Source: Hyphomicrobiales bacterium
GTDB lineage: Bacteria; Pseudomonadota; Alphaproteobacteria; Rhizobiales; Rhizobiaceae
Assembly (NCBI GenBank): GCA_900470285.1
Contig: UCAG01000002.1
Location: 62,001-126,000 of the forward strand
DNA: 64,000 nt
Reading direction: 5' to 3'
Part shown: positions 18,730 to 28,947 of the stretch, one piece after another
Numbering within the stretch: position 1 is the stretch's first letter
Layout: the number at the start of each line of letters is the position of its first letter
Position numbers and translations under genes: made by a program
Notes under the pieces: model-generated
Told to the model about the DNA's origin: nothing
What the model saw: the letters and a program-made list of their open reading frames with translations, nothing else
The model's database searches: none

Positions 18730-18749
18730 TTGATTGACTGATCAATCAA
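18730..18749. promoter_or_regulatory. BetI operator candidate
   Basis: Inverted repeat TTGATTGA and TCAATCAA with a 4-nt spacer, 46 nt before the betI start and facing the asparaginase gene on the other side. As I recall it, the TTGATTGA half-site is what BetI operators carry in other proteobacteria. It would allow choline-responsive autoregulation of the bet operon. Confidence 0.85.
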
Positions 18750-18794
18750 TAAAAACGATAATCAACCAAATCCAAACAATTTTGTGAGACAGAC

Positions 18795-19403
18795 ATGCCT
18801 AAAGTGGGAATGGAAGAATTGCGCCGGAAAGACCTGATCTCGGCTGCCATTCAGACAATCGGTGAGCGCGGTTCGCTTGATGTGACTGTTGCGCAAATCG
18901 CACGCAAGGCCGGTGTGTCGGCAGCGCTCGCGCATCACTATTTCGGCGGCAAAGATCAGCTCCTTTTAGCCACCATGCGCCATTTGCTGAGCGAACTCGG
19001 CACTGATCTGCGCCTCGCCTTACAGGCAGTAGACAGCCCGCGTACAAGGCTTTCCGCAATTATCAGCGTGAATTTCTCCGCCTCACAGTTTGCCCATGAA
19101 ACGATTGCCGCATGGCTCACCTTCTATGCCCATGCCCAGCAATCTCTGGAAATGCGCCGGCTGCTGCGGGTCTATGCCCGCCGCCTGCACTCCAATCTGT
19201 GCTTTGCGCTGGAACAGCTCACAGACAAACAGACCGCGCAACACATTGCCGAAGGCACCGGCGCTCTGATTGACGGCCTTTATATCCGCCACGCGCTGGG
19301 TGCCGATGCACCGGAAGCGCCAAAAGCCATTGCTCTGGTTGAAGATTACATCACCGTACAACTGGCGCGCCATCCGGCAAATCCGTCCCGTAACCGGCAT
19401 TAA
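18795..19403 (+). CDS. betI: choline-responsive TetR-type repressor BetI
   Basis: 202 residues. The N-terminal helix-turn-helix [26 protein letters not shown] (split here across about 30-55) is nearly identical in kind to known BetI proteins, and [15 protein letters not shown] is a typical BetI start. It represses the bet genes until choline is present. It is the first gene of betI-betA-betB; 10 bp separate it from betA. Confidence 0.95.
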   Translation: MPKVGMEELRRKDLISAAIQTIGERGSLDVTVAQIARKAGVSAALAHHYFGGKDQLLLATMRHLLSELGTDLRLALQAVDSPRTRLSAIISVNFSASQFAHETIAAWLTFYAHAQQSLEMRRLLRVYARRLHSNLCFALEQLTDKQTAQHIAEGTGALIDGLYIRHALGADAPEAPKAIALVEDYITVQLARHPANPSRNRH

Positions 19404-19413
19404 GGAGCCTGAA

Positions 19414-21063
19414 ATGGAAGCAGATTTCGTTATTATCGGCTCCGGTTCTGCCGGTTCTGCCATGGCCTACCGCCTGTCCGAGGACGGCAAGCATTCTGTT
19501 ATCGTCATCGAATATGGCGGCACCGATATGGGGCCGCTGATCCAGATGCCTGCGGCTCTGTCTTTTCCGATGAATATGTCCACTTATGACTGGGGTTTTA
19601 ACACCGAACCGGAACCGCATCTGAACGGCCGCCGTCTTGTCACCCCGCGCGGCAAAGTTCTCGGCGGCTCTTCATCCGTCAATGGCATGGTCTATGTGCG
19701 CGGACACGCCAAAGATTTCGACCATTGGGCGGAGAGCGGAGCCAGCGGCTGGTCTTATGCGGACGTGCTGCCTTACTTCAAGCGCATGGAGCACTCCCAT
19801 GGCGGTGAGGAAGGCTGGCGCGGCACCAATGGGCCGATGCATGTACAGCGCGGCAAGCGCAGCAATCCGCTGTTTCAGGCATTTCAGGAGGCCGGAAAAC
19901 AGGCAGGATTTGAAACCACAGAAGACTATAACGGCTCGAAACAGGAAGGTTTCGGCCCGATGGAGCAGACCATCCATCACGGCCGCCGCTGGTCAACCGC
20001 CAATGCCTATCTGCGCCCTGCCCTCAAACGCCGTAATGTGACCTTGGTCAATGCTTTTGCCCGCAAAGTGGTGATCGAGAATGGCCGCGCAACCGGCGTT
20101 GAAATTGAAAAATCCGGCACGGTCAGCGTTATCAAAGCCAAGCGCGAAGTGATTATCGCCGCTTCCAGCATCAACTCGCCAAAACTGCTGATGCTTTCCG
20201 GCATTGGCCCTGCAGAGCATCTGCGTGAACACGGTATTCAGGTCGTTGCAGACCGTGCCGGTGTCGGCGCGAATTTGCAGGATCATATGGAAGTCTATGT
20301 GCAGCAGGAATGCCTGCAGCCGATTACACTCTATTCCAGCCTCAACCTGTTTTCCAAAGCGCGGATCGGGGCGGAATGGCTGTTCTTCAAATCCGGTCTT
20401 GGCGCGACCAACCATTTTGAAGGCGCGGCCTTTGTACGCTCGGCAGCCGGCGTGGAATATCCGGATATTCAGTTCCACTTCCTGCCGGTTGCAATCCGCT
20501 ATGACGGTAAAGCAGCAGCAGGCGGTCACGGTTTTCAGGCGCATGTGGGGCCGATGCGTTCCAAGTCACGCGGCTCGGTCACACTGCACTCCAATGATCC
20601 GAAAGAGAAGCCGAAAATCCTGTTCAACTATATGTCGCATCCGGATGACTGGCGCGATTTCCGCCATTGCATCCGTCTGACCCGCGAAATCTTCGGCCAG
20701 CAGGCTTTTGATGCCTATCGCGGACGGGAAATTCAGCCGGGCGACGATCAGGTCACAGACGAGCAACTGGATAACTTCATCCGCGACCATGCAGAAAGCG
20801 CGTTCCATCCATGCGGCACCTGTAAAATGGGCTCAGTCAATGACCCTATGGCCGTGGTTGATCCGGAATGCCGTGTAATTGGTGTTGAAGGTCTGCGTGT
20901 GGCTGACAGCTCAATTTTCCCGCGTGTGCCTTACGGTAATCTCAACGGCCCGTCGATCATGACCGGTGAAAAGGCTTCAGACCATATCTTAGGCAAAACA
21001 CCGCTGCCACGCTCCAATCAAGAACCGTGGATTAATCCGCGCTGGCAAGTCTCCGATCGCTAA
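19414..21063 (+). CDS. betA: choline dehydrogenase BetA
   Basis: FAD-dependent GMC oxidoreductase that oxidises choline to betaine aldehyde at the membrane. About 549 residues, the usual size. The FAD-binding [15 protein letters not shown] lies at the N-terminus, [15 protein letters not shown] is GMC signature 1, [14 protein letters not shown] signature 2, and HPCGTCKMG the active-site His region. ATG 19414 has GGAG upstream, 10 nt after betI. Here betA precedes betB, the reverse of the familiar betIBA order. Confidence 0.95.
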   Translation: MEADFVIIGSGSAGSAMAYRLSEDGKHSVIVIEYGGTDMGPLIQMPAALSFPMNMSTYDWGFNTEPEPHLNGRRLVTPRGKVLGGSSSVNGMVYVRGHAKDFDHWAESGASGWSYADVLPYFKRMEHSHGGEEGWRGTNGPMHVQRGKRSNPLFQAFQEAGKQAGFETTEDYNGSKQEGFGPMEQTIHHGRRWSTANAYLRPALKRRNVTLVNAFARKVVIENGRATGVEIEKSGTVSVIKAKREVIIAASSINSPKLLMLSGIGPAEHLREHGIQVVADRAGVGANLQDHMEVYVQQECLQPITLYSSLNLFSKARIGAEWLFFKSGLGATNHFEGAAFVRSAAGVEYPDIQFHFLPVAIRYDGKAAAGGHGFQAHVGPMRSKSRGSVTLHSNDPKEKPKILFNYMSHPDDWRDFRHCIRLTREIFGQQAFDAYRGREIQPGDDQVTDEQLDNFIRDHAESAFHPCGTCKMGSVNDPMAVVDPECRVIGVEGLRVADSSIFPRVPYGNLNGPSIMTGEKASDHILGKTPLPRSNQEPWINPRWQVSDR

Positions 21064-21098
21064 TTTATAAAGCTCATAGAATTTTGAAGGAATTTCCC

Positions 21099-22562
21099 AT
21101 GCGTGCACAGCCGCAAGCCTCACATTTTATTAATGGTCAGTTTGTTGAAGACACGGCAGGACGTGCTTTTGATGTGATCTATCCTGCCACCGGCGAAGTT
21201 ATTGCCCGCCTGCATGGCGCGACACAGGCCATTGTCGATCAGGCCGTGGAAGCTGCTGCTAAAGCGCAGGTTGAATGGGCAAAACTCAAGCCTGTTGAGC
21301 GTGGCCGCATCCTGCGCCGTGCCGCAGACCTGATGCGCGAGCGCAATCAGGAATTGTCGGAACTGGAAACACTGGATACCGGTAAAGCTATTCAGGAAAC
21401 ACTGGTGGCCGACGCGGCTTCCGGTGCCGATGCGATGGAATATTTCGGCAGCGTGATCTCCGGTTTCAACGGTGAATTTGTCGAACTTGGCGGACCTTTT
21501 GCCTATACACGCCGTGAGGCATTGGGTGTTTGCGTCGGTATCGGTGCATGGAATTACCCGATCCAGATCGCCTCGTGGAAATCTGCTCCAGCCCTGGCCA
21601 TGGGCAATGCGGTGGTGTTCAAGCCATCGGAAAATACACCGCTATCAGCTCTGGCACTGGCACAGCTTTACAAAGATGCCGGTCTGCCGGACGGGCTTTT
21701 CAACGTGGTTCAGGGCTTTGGCGATGCGGGCGCGGCACTCATCAGCCATCCTAAAGTTGCCAAGGTTTCGCTCACCGGCTCCGTACCGACCGGCAAGAAA
21801 ATCATGGCGCAGGCTGGCAGCGAGATGAAACAGGTCACCATGGAACTCGGCGGCAAATCCCCGCTGATCGTGTTCGATGATGCCGATCTGGAAAATGCTA
21901 TTGGCGGTGCGATGCTCGGCAATTTCTATTCCACCGGTCAGGTTTGCTCCAACGGCACCCGCGTTTTCGTACATGAGGCTGTTGCCGAGCGTTTTGTGAG
22001 CCGTCTGGTTGAGCGCACCCGCGCTATTCAGATCGGCGATCCGCTTGATCCGAGCACGCAGATGGGGCCAATGGTGAGCCTCTCCCAGCGCGACAAGGTC
22101 TTGTCCTATATTGAAAAGGGCAAGGCTGAAGGTGCCAATCTGGTTTGCGGCGGCGGCGTGCCGGCCTTGCAGGGACTGGAAAGCGGTTATTATATCGAGC
22201 CGACGATTTTCACCAATGTCAGCGATGATATGACCATTGCACGGGAAGAAATCTTCGGCCCTGTCATGAGCATTCTGACCTTCAGCGATGAAGATGAAGT
22301 CATTGCCCGCGCCAATGATACGGAATTTGGTCTCGCTGCCGGTGTCTTCACCGCAGACAGCGCTCGTGGCCATCGTGTGATTGCAGCTCTCAAAGCCGGC
22401 ACCTGCTGGATCAATGCCTATAATCTGACACCGGTAGAAGTACCGTTCGGCGGTTATAAAAACTCCGGTATCGGCCGTGAGAACGGTCTTGCCGCCCTCT
22501 CCCATTACAGCCAGATCAAGACGGTTTATGTAGAAACCGGTAAGGTCGACAGCCCTTACTGA
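21099..22562 (+). CDS. betB: betaine aldehyde dehydrogenase BetB
   Basis: NAD(P)-dependent enzyme making the osmoprotectant glycine betaine. About 487 residues. Motifs include [20 protein letters not shown], the catalytic Glu in TMELGGKSP and the catalytic Cys in [13 protein letters not shown], then [12 protein letters not shown] 21099 is chosen because GAAGGA lies 7-8 nt upstream; an ATG five codons earlier lacks this. It closes the bet operon, followed by a terminator. Confidence 0.95.
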   Translation: MRAQPQASHFINGQFVEDTAGRAFDVIYPATGEVIARLHGATQAIVDQAVEAAAKAQVEWAKLKPVERGRILRRAADLMRERNQELSELETLDTGKAIQETLVADAASGADAMEYFGSVISGFNGEFVELGGPFAYTRREALGVCVGIGAWNYPIQIASWKSAPALAMGNAVVFKPSENTPLSALALAQLYKDAGLPDGLFNVVQGFGDAGAALISHPKVAKVSLTGSVPTGKKIMAQAGSEMKQVTMELGGKSPLIVFDDADLENAIGGAMLGNFYSTGQVCSNGTRVFVHEAVAERFVSRLVERTRAIQIGDPLDPSTQMGPMVSLSQRDKVLSYIEKGKAEGANLVCGGGVPALQGLESGYYIEPTIFTNVSDDMTIAREEIFGPVMSILTFSDEDEVIARANDTEFGLAAGVFTADSARGHRVIAALKAGTCWINAYNLTPVEVPFGGYKNSGIGRENGLAALSHYSQIKTVYVETGKVDSPY

Positions 22563-22583
22563 TTTCCGTTTCGAGCCAAATAA

Positions 22584-22606
22584 AAAGCGGGCATTTTGCC
22601 CGCTTT
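22584..22606. terminator. bidirectional terminator
   Basis: Stem AAAGCGGGC and GCCCGCTTT with an ATTTT loop and flanking A- and T-runs, between convergent betB and the copper ATPase gene. Confidence 0.93.
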
Positions 22607-22614
22607 CTTTTTAT

Positions 22615-24981
22615 TTAGAGCTTCAATGCTCTTAGCCGCAATGAGTTGGCAATCACCGAGACCGAGGACAGGCTCATCGCCGCTGCTGCAATCATCGGCG
22701 ACAATAAAGTGCCGGTAAACGGATAGAGCAATCCCGCTGCCACCGGAATACCCAGCGCATTATAGACAAAGGCAAAGAACAAGTTTTCCTTGATATTGCG
22801 GATTGTCGCCTCTGCCAGATGATGCGCGCGGGCAATACCTGTGAGATCACCTTTGAGCAGCGTAATCCCCGCACTTTCCACGGCCACATCAGCACCGGTA
22901 CCCATAGCAATACCCACATCAGCGGCGGCCAGTGCCGGTGCATCATTCACACCATCCCCTGCCATTGCGACTTTTTTACCCTGTTTGTGCAACTCATCAA
23001 CCAGTGCTTTTTTATCTTCCGGCAGCACATCGGCACGCACATCATCAAGGCCAAGTTTAGCCGCCACAGCTCGCGCCGTGCGTTCATTATCACCGGTTGC
23101 CATAATAATTTTCAAGCCGCGCGCATGGAGTGTGCGGATAGCTTCTGCCGCTGTTTCCTTAATCGGATCAGCCACAGCAACCAGACCAGCCAGCTTATTA
23201 TCAACGACAACAAACATCGCAGTCTTGCCTTCTGCCCGCAATGTATCGGCCTGCGCCTGAATGGCGGCAATATCCAGCCCCATATCCTGCATCATTGCAG
23301 GATTGCCAAGCGCAACTGCCCGTCCTTTTACCGTACCAGCAACACCTTTGCCGGTAATTGCTTCGAAAGCATCCACATTATCGGTCTTCAGCCCTTTTGC
23401 TTCGGCACCGGCAACAATGGCTTCCGCCAGCGGGTGCTCCGAGCCTTTCTCAAGGCTTGCAGCCAGTTGCAACAACGTGTTGTCATCAATGCCGGAAACC
23501 GCCACTACATCCGTCAGTTTCGGTCGGCCTTCCGTCAATGTGCCTGTTTTATCAACGATCAGCGTATCAACCTTTGCCATACGCTCCAGCGCCTCGGCAT
23601 CTTTGATCAGCACACCAGCCTGCGCACCGCGTCCTGTTGCGGTCATAATCGACATCGGCGTTGCCAGCCCCAGCGCACAGGGACAAGCGATAATCAGCAC
23701 CGAAACCGCCGCGACAATGGCATAGATCATGCTCGGCTCCGGCCCCCACAGCGCCCAGCCGATAAAGGACAGGAGTGCAACGACAATAACCATCGGCACA
23801 AAATAGAATGAAATCCGGTCAGCCAACCCCTGAATAGGCGCACGGGAACGCTGGGCTTTGGCAACCATATCCACGATTTGCGACAGCATGGTTTCTGCGC
23901 CGATTTTCTCCGCCTGCATGACCAGAGAACCGTTTTTATTCACGGTACCACCGATCACTTTATCGCCTTCGGTCTTTTCAACCGGCACCGGTTCACCGGT
24001 AATCATCGCCTCATCGACAGAGGAACGGCCCTCCACCACGATACCGTCCACCGGCACGCTGTCACCGGGGCGGATACGCAACTTGTCACCGGCCTGCACC
24101 TCGTCCAACGGCACATCGGCTTCACTGCCATCAGCCGCAATACGGCGTGCAGTTTTCGGCGCCAAATCAAGCAAAGCGCGGATAGCCGAGCCGGTACGCT
24201 CGCGGGCACGCAGTTCCAGCACCTGACCGAGAAAGACCAGCGTGACAATAACGGCTGCGGCCTCGAAATAAACAGGAACCGAACCGCCATGACCACGGAA
24301 GGAGTGCGGGAACATATCCGGAAACAGAATTGCAACCACGCTGTAAAGATAGGCGGCTCCGACACCGATCATAATCAGCGTCCACATATTCGGACTGCGG
24401 TTTTTAAACGAGTCGACACCGCGCTTGAAAAACGGCAGCGCCGCCCAGAGCACCACCGGTGTCGCCAGTATAAACTCCAGCCAGACAGTTCTTTGTTCCC
24501 CGATCCATTCACGGATCGGCAGACCAAACATTGGTCCCATTGTGACTATCAGCAAAGGAATAGAACAGATCGCGCTTACCCAGAAGCGGCGTGTAAAATC
24601 TATAAGTTCAGGGTTAGGCCCGTCATCAAGCGACGGCATAACCGGTTCCAGCGCCATACCGCAAATCGGGCATGAGCCCGGTTCATCGCGGATAACTTCC
24701 GGATGCATCGGACAAGTATATTGCGCCCCTTTGATTGCAGGCGTAGCAGCAGATTGCGCGGTGAGATATTTCTCGGGATCCGCTTTGAATTTGCCGTGGC
24801 AACTATCTGAGCAGAAATGATATTCATGCCCTTTATAGGCCATATGAGGCTTGCCGGCGGCAGGATCGACCATCATCCCGCAGACGGGATCTTTCACTTT
24901 ATTACCATGATCATGGTCGCCGCGATGATGCCCGTGATGCGCATCATCGGCATGGGTCATATGCGATGCAGTATGCTTCAT
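22615..24981 (-). CDS. copA: Cu(+)/Ag(+)-exporting P1B-type ATPase with YHS and HMBD N-terminus
   Basis: Inner-membrane ATPase of 788 residues. N-terminal order: a His-rich segment ([18 protein letters not shown] region, about 10-28), a YHS domain (DPVCGMMVD...[10 protein letters not shown], about 32-75) and a heavy-metal-binding domain (YTCPMHPE...CPICGM, about 88-112), instead of classical CxxC ferredoxin-like domains. Then eight membrane helices with the CPC ion motif (Cys433, Cys435), the phosphorylated Asp477 in DKTGT, and the C-terminal [15 protein letters not shown] typical of Cu(+) pumps. A MerR-type promoter lies directly upstream. Confidence 0.94.
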   Translation of the reverse strand: MKHTASHMTHADDAHHGHHRGDHDHGNKVKDPVCGMMVDPAAGKPHMAYKGHEYHFCSDSCHGKFKADPEKYLTAQSAATPAIKGAQYTCPMHPEVIRDEPGSCPICGMALEPVMPSLDDGPNPELIDFTRRFWVSAICSIPLLIVTMGPMFGLPIREWIGEQRTVWLEFILATPVVLWAALPFFKRGVDSFKNRSPNMWTLIMIGVGAAYLYSVVAILFPDMFPHSFRGHGGSVPVYFEAAAVIVTLVFLGQVLELRARERTGSAIRALLDLAPKTARRIAADGSEADVPLDEVQAGDKLRIRPGDSVPVDGIVVEGRSSVDEAMITGEPVPVEKTEGDKVIGGTVNKNGSLVMQAEKIGAETMLSQIVDMVAKAQRSRAPIQGLADRISFYFVPMVIVVALLSFIGWALWGPEPSMIYAIVAAVSVLIIACPCALGLATPMSIMTATGRGAQAGVLIKDAEALERMAKVDTLIVDKTGTLTEGRPKLTDVVAVSGIDDNTLLQLAASLEKGSEHPLAEAIVAGAEAKGLKTDNVDAFEAITGKGVAGTVKGRAVALGNPAMMQDMGLDIAAIQAQADTLRAEGKTAMFVVVDNKLAGLVAVADPIKETAAEAIRTLHARGLKIIMATGDNERTARAVAAKLGLDDVRADVLPEDKKALVDELHKQGKKVAMAGDGVNDAPALAAADVGIAMGTGADVAVESAGITLLKGDLTGIARAHHLAEATIRNIKENLFFAFVYNALGIPVAAGLLYPFTGTLLSPMIAAAAMSLSSVSVIANSLRLRALKL

Positions 24982-24990
24982 AAGAATCTC

Positions 24991-25016
24991 TCCTGCCTGT
25001 CAATTAACAGGCAGGA
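24991..25016 (-). repeat. perfect hairpin in the copA leader
   Basis: Inverted repeat with 10-bp arms (TCCTGCCTGT and ACAGGCAGGA) and a 6-nt loop. It covers the expected transcription start, touches the -10 box, and its minus-strand 3' arm runs into the AGGAGAG ribosome-binding site of copA. It could be an operator or a leader structure limiting translation. Confidence 0.7.
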
Positions 25017-25043
25017 TAAAGGTTCCCACTATAGCAAGGTCAA
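25013..25043 (-). promoter_or_regulatory. MerR/CueR-type promoter of copA
   Basis: On the minus strand, -35 TTGACC (25038-25043) and -10 TATCCT (25013-25018) are separated by 19 bp, the overlong spacer of MerR-family promoters. The spacer begins TTGC and ends GAACCTT, a partial dyad like CueR sites (ACCTT...GGAA). The -35 box overlaps the stop codon of the upstream FGGY kinase gene. No cueR gene is in the window. Confidence 0.75.
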
Positions 25044-26704
25044 GCTATAGATTCAGCTTCTTCCTCATCGTCAGCAACCGGATTTTCATCCATCAGTTCT
25101 GCGTAATCAGCATAATCCATCTGCATACGGCGATAAACCAGATATTTCGCATCATGATAGGCAGCGATTGCACCGGTGCGTGGCTCCAGCACTTCACCTT
25201 TGCCGCTCATTGCCGCCATTGCCTGTGACAGATCGGCGAAATCACCGCTGGCAACAGCACCAAGCATAGCGGAACCCAGCAGCACCGGCTCGGCCTGTTC
25301 CGGCACCAGCACACGGCAACCGGTAGCATCTGCATGTTCACGCAAATACAGCTGATTGCGCGCCAGACCGCCGGAGACCACCAACGTATCAATCTCCATG
25401 CCTTCATGGCGCATTTCTTCAAGAATATGCCTTGTGCCATAGGCCAGCGCCTGAATGGTGGCGAGATAATCCAATGCCAGATCATCAAGCTCGTGATCCA
25501 GTGTCAGACCGACAATCGCGCCTTTGCGCCAGCTTTCCGCCAGCGGGGAGCGGTTGCCGTGGAAATCCGGCTGCACATGACGGTGACGGGTCAGAGTTGC
25601 CGTTTCTTCAGCCATGTTGGCCAGATGCGCATCCAGCAGATCGGCAATTCGCTTATCCGGATTTTCCGCCGCCAGTTTAACCGACACAGCATGACGCGCA
25701 ATCACAGCATCAATCAAAGCACCAGCTGCCGACTGCCCGCCTTCATTTGCCCAGAGATCAGGCAGCAGAGCAGAATAATATGGCCCCCAAACACCGGAGA
25801 CAAAAACCGGCTCTTTGCTCAGCGCAATATGGCAGGTGGATGTACCGGCGATCAGCGCCAGACGCTGTTTCGTTGCACTCACACCGGCACTGTCTGCAAC
25901 AGCCAGCGTGCCGAGCGCACCGGAATAGGCATCGATCAGACCGGTGGAAACCGCAATACCGGCTTTAAGACCAAGCTCCGTTGCGGCCTGTTCCGACAGT
26001 TTTCCGGCCAGTTCACCGGCCGCACCGAAGCGATTACCGATGGCTGCAAAATTGTCGTCACCCAGTTCTTCAAGGCCGATATTCTCAAGGAACGCACTGT
26101 CCCAGCCCTCTCCGGCTTTGCCCCGATCACCGAGATAAGTCCATTTGCACACCGGTGAGCAAAGCGAGCGCATATCGGTACCGGTCGCGCGATGCACCAG
26201 CCAGTCCGGCAAATCCCAGAAAGCGGCTGTCTGTGTCCAGCTCTGCGGCAATTCACGCTTGAACCAGCGGATTTTCGGCAGCTCCATTTCCGGCGACATA
26301 CGACCGCCGACATGGTTCAGCACCTTGCCGCCAATTTCGGTGATCTCTTCGGCGTCATTGATCGCACGGTGATCCATCCACAGGATCACATCCTGATCCG
26401 CTTCGCCTTTCGGGCTGACAGTGACCGGCTTGCCTTCCGTATCCGCAACAACCAGCGAACAGGTAGCATCAAAGCCGATACCGGCCACGCTGTCTGCCGC
26501 AATTGCGGCCTCAGCCATTGCGTTTTTCACAGCCTTGCAGATCGATGCCCAGATATGCGCGGAACTCTGCTGGGCAAAATCCGCCTGCGGGCGAAAGGTT
26601 TCAATAGCACAGGCTGCAGTGCCCAGTAGCTGGCCCTTGCTGTCAAAAATCCCTGCTCTGGCGCTGCCGGTTCCGACATCAATTCCAATATAGTGGCGCA
26701 TCAT
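25040..26704 (-). CDS. FGGY-family carbohydrate kinase (ribulokinase-like)
   Basis: About 554 residues, fitting the D-ribulokinase/FGGY branch. It begins YIGIDVGTGSARAG, the sugar-kinase phosphate-1 motif, and includes LWMDHRA, an ATP-site LIAGTSTCHIAL block and the C-terminal VVSGGLARNQLYLREHADATG adenosine motif (split in reality by family variation). Two adjacent ATGs (26704, 26701) follow a GAGG. Substrate (ribulose, L-ribulose or another ketopentose) is not settled. There is no sugar transporter or isomerase nearby, which is unusual for this family. Confidence 0.85.
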   Translation of the reverse strand: MMRHYIGIDVGTGSARAGIFDSKGQLLGTAACAIETFRPQADFAQQSSAHIWASICKAVKNAMAEAAIAADSVAGIGFDATCSLVVADTEGKPVTVSPKGEADQDVILWMDHRAINDAEEITEIGGKVLNHVGGRMSPEMELPKIRWFKRELPQSWTQTAAFWDLPDWLVHRATGTDMRSLCSPVCKWTYLGDRGKAGEGWDSAFLENIGLEELGDDNFAAIGNRFGAAGELAGKLSEQAATELGLKAGIAVSTGLIDAYSGALGTLAVADSAGVSATKQRLALIAGTSTCHIALSKEPVFVSGVWGPYYSALLPDLWANEGGQSAAGALIDAVIARHAVSVKLAAENPDKRIADLLDAHLANMAEETATLTRHRHVQPDFHGNRSPLAESWRKGAIVGLTLDHELDDLALDYLATIQALAYGTRHILEEMRHEGMEIDTLVVSGGLARNQLYLREHADATGCRVLVPEQAEPVLLGSAMLGAVASGDFADLSQAMAAMSGKGEVLEPRTGAIAAYHDAKYLVYRRMQMDYADYAELMDENPVADDEEEAESIA

Positions 26705-26797
26705 CAATCCTCATGCACAGAAGAAAACTTTGATTCCGTGCTTACAACAATTTCATGACGTATCAATAGCACTGAAAAGAGTGCTATAAACAGATCA

Positions 26798-28108
26798 ATG
26801 GCTCTCTCTTCCAAGCCCGTTTTGCGGCAGACCCAATCACTGACCATGACACCGCAAATGCAGCAATCGCTCAAAGTGCTGCAAATGAGCCGTGCTGAGC
26901 TGGAAGACTTTGTACAAAGTGAAATAGAAGCCAATCCGCTTTTGCAAAGAGCGCCAGGCGGTGCGCTGCCCTCTTCCGGCTCTTCGGAATATTCTGTTGA
27001 AGATTTCGGCACCGTGCAACATTCCCTGCAAGATCATGTGGCCGAGCAGATCAATCTCAGCATCAGGGATAAAACCGAACGGCATATTGCCGAGCTACTT
27101 GCCGAGACTTTGGATGAATCCGGTTATCTCCATGCAGACATGGCGCAGATCGCCAAGCGCCTGAATGTGACACCGGAACAGGTTATGCGTGTGCTGCGCC
27201 AATGTCAGGCCTTTGAACCGGCAGGGCTTTTCGCCCGTAATCTGGCAGAATGTCTGCGCCTGCAACTCCTTGCCGATGATCGCCTGACTGCAGAAATGAC
27301 CATTCTGCTTAAGCATCTTGATCTGGTAGCGAAACGTGATTTCACAACCCTCAAAAAACTCTGCGATGCGGATGATGAAGAACTGAGCGAAATGCTCGGC
27401 GAACTCCGCGGCCTGAACCCCAAACCCGGTCTGATCTTTGACAGCACGCCAGCGCTGACCATCATTCCTGATTTGCTGGTTACCAAGACGCCAAGCGGCG
27501 AATGGAGCATCACGCTCAATCCGCAGGCTCTGCCCCGTGTGCTGATGAATGAAGATTATAGCCGCAAACTCAGTGACAATAATCTTTCCAAAGATGAAAA
27601 GCAGTTTCTGCGTGCCTGCAAACAAAGGGCAAGCTGGCTGACCCGTATTCTCGATCAGCGTGCGCAGACAGTACTCAATGTCGGTGAGCAGATCATCACC
27701 CACCAGCTAGGTTTTCTGGAAAGCGGTGCCCTTGCGCTCAAACCATTGACAATGCAGATGGTGGCCGATGCTATTGAGATGCATGAAAGCACCATCAGCC
27801 GTGTTGCCAATCAAAAATATATGATGACCCCGCAAGGGCTGTTTGAATATCGCTATTTTTTCAATGCGGCGATCAGAGGCAAAACCGGCGATGATATTGC
27901 ATCTGAAGCTGTGCGCATCAGAATCCGCACGCTGATTGCGCAGGAAAACATCGGCAGCATTTTGTCTGATGAGGCCATTGTGCAAAAGCTTGATGCGGAT
28001 GGCATTGTGATTGCCCGCCGGACAGTTGCCAAATATCGAGAAGAATTAGGCATTCCTTCCTCCGCAAAACGACGGCGGGAAATGAAACTGCACGCCCAGA
28101 AAAAATAA
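26798..28108 (+). CDS. rpoN: RNA polymerase sigma-54 factor RpoN (short form)
   Basis: 436 residues, shorter than most RpoN (about 475-510). Region I is intact (LRQTQSLTMTPQMQQSLKVLQ, in two parts). The acidic region II linker is reduced to roughly 15-20 residues (about 52-70). The core-binding domain, the DAIEMHESTISRV HTH and the RpoN box ARRTVAKYRE at the C-terminus are intact, so the protein should recognise -24/-12 promoters. Its usual neighbours lptB, hpf and ptsN are absent on both sides. It may be a second rpoN copy. Confidence 0.93.
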   Translation: MALSSKPVLRQTQSLTMTPQMQQSLKVLQMSRAELEDFVQSEIEANPLLQRAPGGALPSSGSSEYSVEDFGTVQHSLQDHVAEQINLSIRDKTERHIAELLAETLDESGYLHADMAQIAKRLNVTPEQVMRVLRQCQAFEPAGLFARNLAECLRLQLLADDRLTAEMTILLKHLDLVAKRDFTTLKKLCDADDEELSEMLGELRGLNPKPGLIFDSTPALTIIPDLLVTKTPSGEWSITLNPQALPRVLMNEDYSRKLSDNNLSKDEKQFLRACKQRASWLTRILDQRAQTVLNVGEQIITHQLGFLESGALALKPLTMQMVADAIEMHESTISRVANQKYMMTPQGLFEYRYFFNAAIRGKTGDDIASEAVRIRIRTLIAQENIGSILSDEAIVQKLDADGIVIARRTVAKYREELGIPSSAKRRREMKLHAQKK

Positions 28109-28134
28109 GGCCGCGTAATCAGTTACGCGGCCTT
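28107..28134. terminator. bidirectional terminator overlapping the rpoN stop
   Basis: Perfect 12-bp stem AAGGCCGCGTAA and TTACGCGGCCTT with a TCAG loop. The stem starts inside the rpoN stop codon, and the convergent hydrolase gene ends at 28160. Confidence 0.85.
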
Positions 28135-28159
28135 ATCCTTAAGTGACTTAGCTACCCAA

Positions 28160-28786
28160 TTACTTCGATGCTTTAACAGTGTTGTAGCTGTTAATCAGGT
28201 TGCGGTAATCCGGAATATGGTTTGCAAACAGTGTGCCCAGACCTTCCACATCGTTGCGCCAGTCGCGGTGCAACTCACAGGCAAGACCAAACCATGTCAT
28301 CAGCTGTGCGCCGTTAGCACTCATACGATCCCATGCGGAGTGACGGGTGATTTCGTTGAATGTACCGGACGCATCGGTCACCACGAACACTTCGAAATCT
28401 TCAGCCAGAGCCGACAGTGCTGGGAAAGCCACACAAACTTCGGTCACAACACCGGCGATAATCAGCTGCTTCTTGCCGGTTGCCTTAACGGCTTTCACGA
28501 AATCTTCGTTATCCCACGCGTTGATCTGACCAGGTCGGGCAATATACGGCGCATTCGGGAAAAGCTCTTTCAGCTCAGGCACCAGCGGGCCGTTCGGGCC
28601 ATCTTCGAAAGATGTAGTGAGAATGGTCGGTAGGTTGAAATATTTTGCCAGATCGGCAAGTGCCAGCACATTGTTTTTGAATTTATCAGGATCAATGTCA
28701 CGAACCAGCGACAACAGACCTGTCTGATGGTCTACGAGAAGAACAGCTGCATTGTCTTTATCGAGGCGGTTATAAGGCTTGGACAT
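28160..28786 (-). CDS. isochorismatase-family cysteine hydrolase, YcaC-like
   Basis: About 208 residues. The family's catalytic triad is visible: Asp in LLVDHQTG, Lys in ATGKKQLIIAG and Cys in GVVTEVCVAFPA. Sequence layout (NRLDKDNAAVLLVDHQTG...CELHRDW) is that of E. coli YcaC, an octameric hydrolase of unknown substrate. Start ATG 28786; an ATG two codons earlier is possible. It is transcribed alone, towards rpoN. Confidence 0.9.
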   Translation of the reverse strand: MSKPYNRLDKDNAAVLLVDHQTGLLSLVRDIDPDKFKNNVLALADLAKYFNLPTILTTSFEDGPNGPLVPELKELFPNAPYIARPGQINAWDNEDFVKAVKATGKKQLIIAGVVTEVCVAFPALSALAEDFEVFVVTDASGTFNEITRHSAWDRMSANGAQLMTWFGLACELHRDWRNDVEGLGTLFANHIPDYRNLINSYNTVKASK

Positions 28787-28906
28787 TTTCAAAACTCCAT
28801 GGTTTCAAGTTGATGGAATGAACCTACCCGTAATACGAAAACTCCAAAAGATAGTTATTTGGAACCACAACGTCCCATTAAAGAGACAATCAGGCTCTTT
28901 ACAAAA

Positions 28907-28933
28907 CCGGAAGGAAGACAGGCCTCCCTCCGG
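28907..28933 (-). terminator. terminator of the ugp operon
   Basis: On the minus strand CCGGAGGGAGG pairs with CTTCCTTCCGG (11 bp with two G-U pairs, 5-nt loop), followed by TTTT. It lies 14 nt after the stop of the EEP-hydrolase gene, so that gene is the last one of the operon. Confidence 0.8.
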
Positions 28934-28947
28934 CATAGTTCCACTGA

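Noticed and set aside
22819-23811. 330-codon frame opposite the copper ATPase gene
   Set aside because: Antisense shadow of copA, without any recognisable motif.
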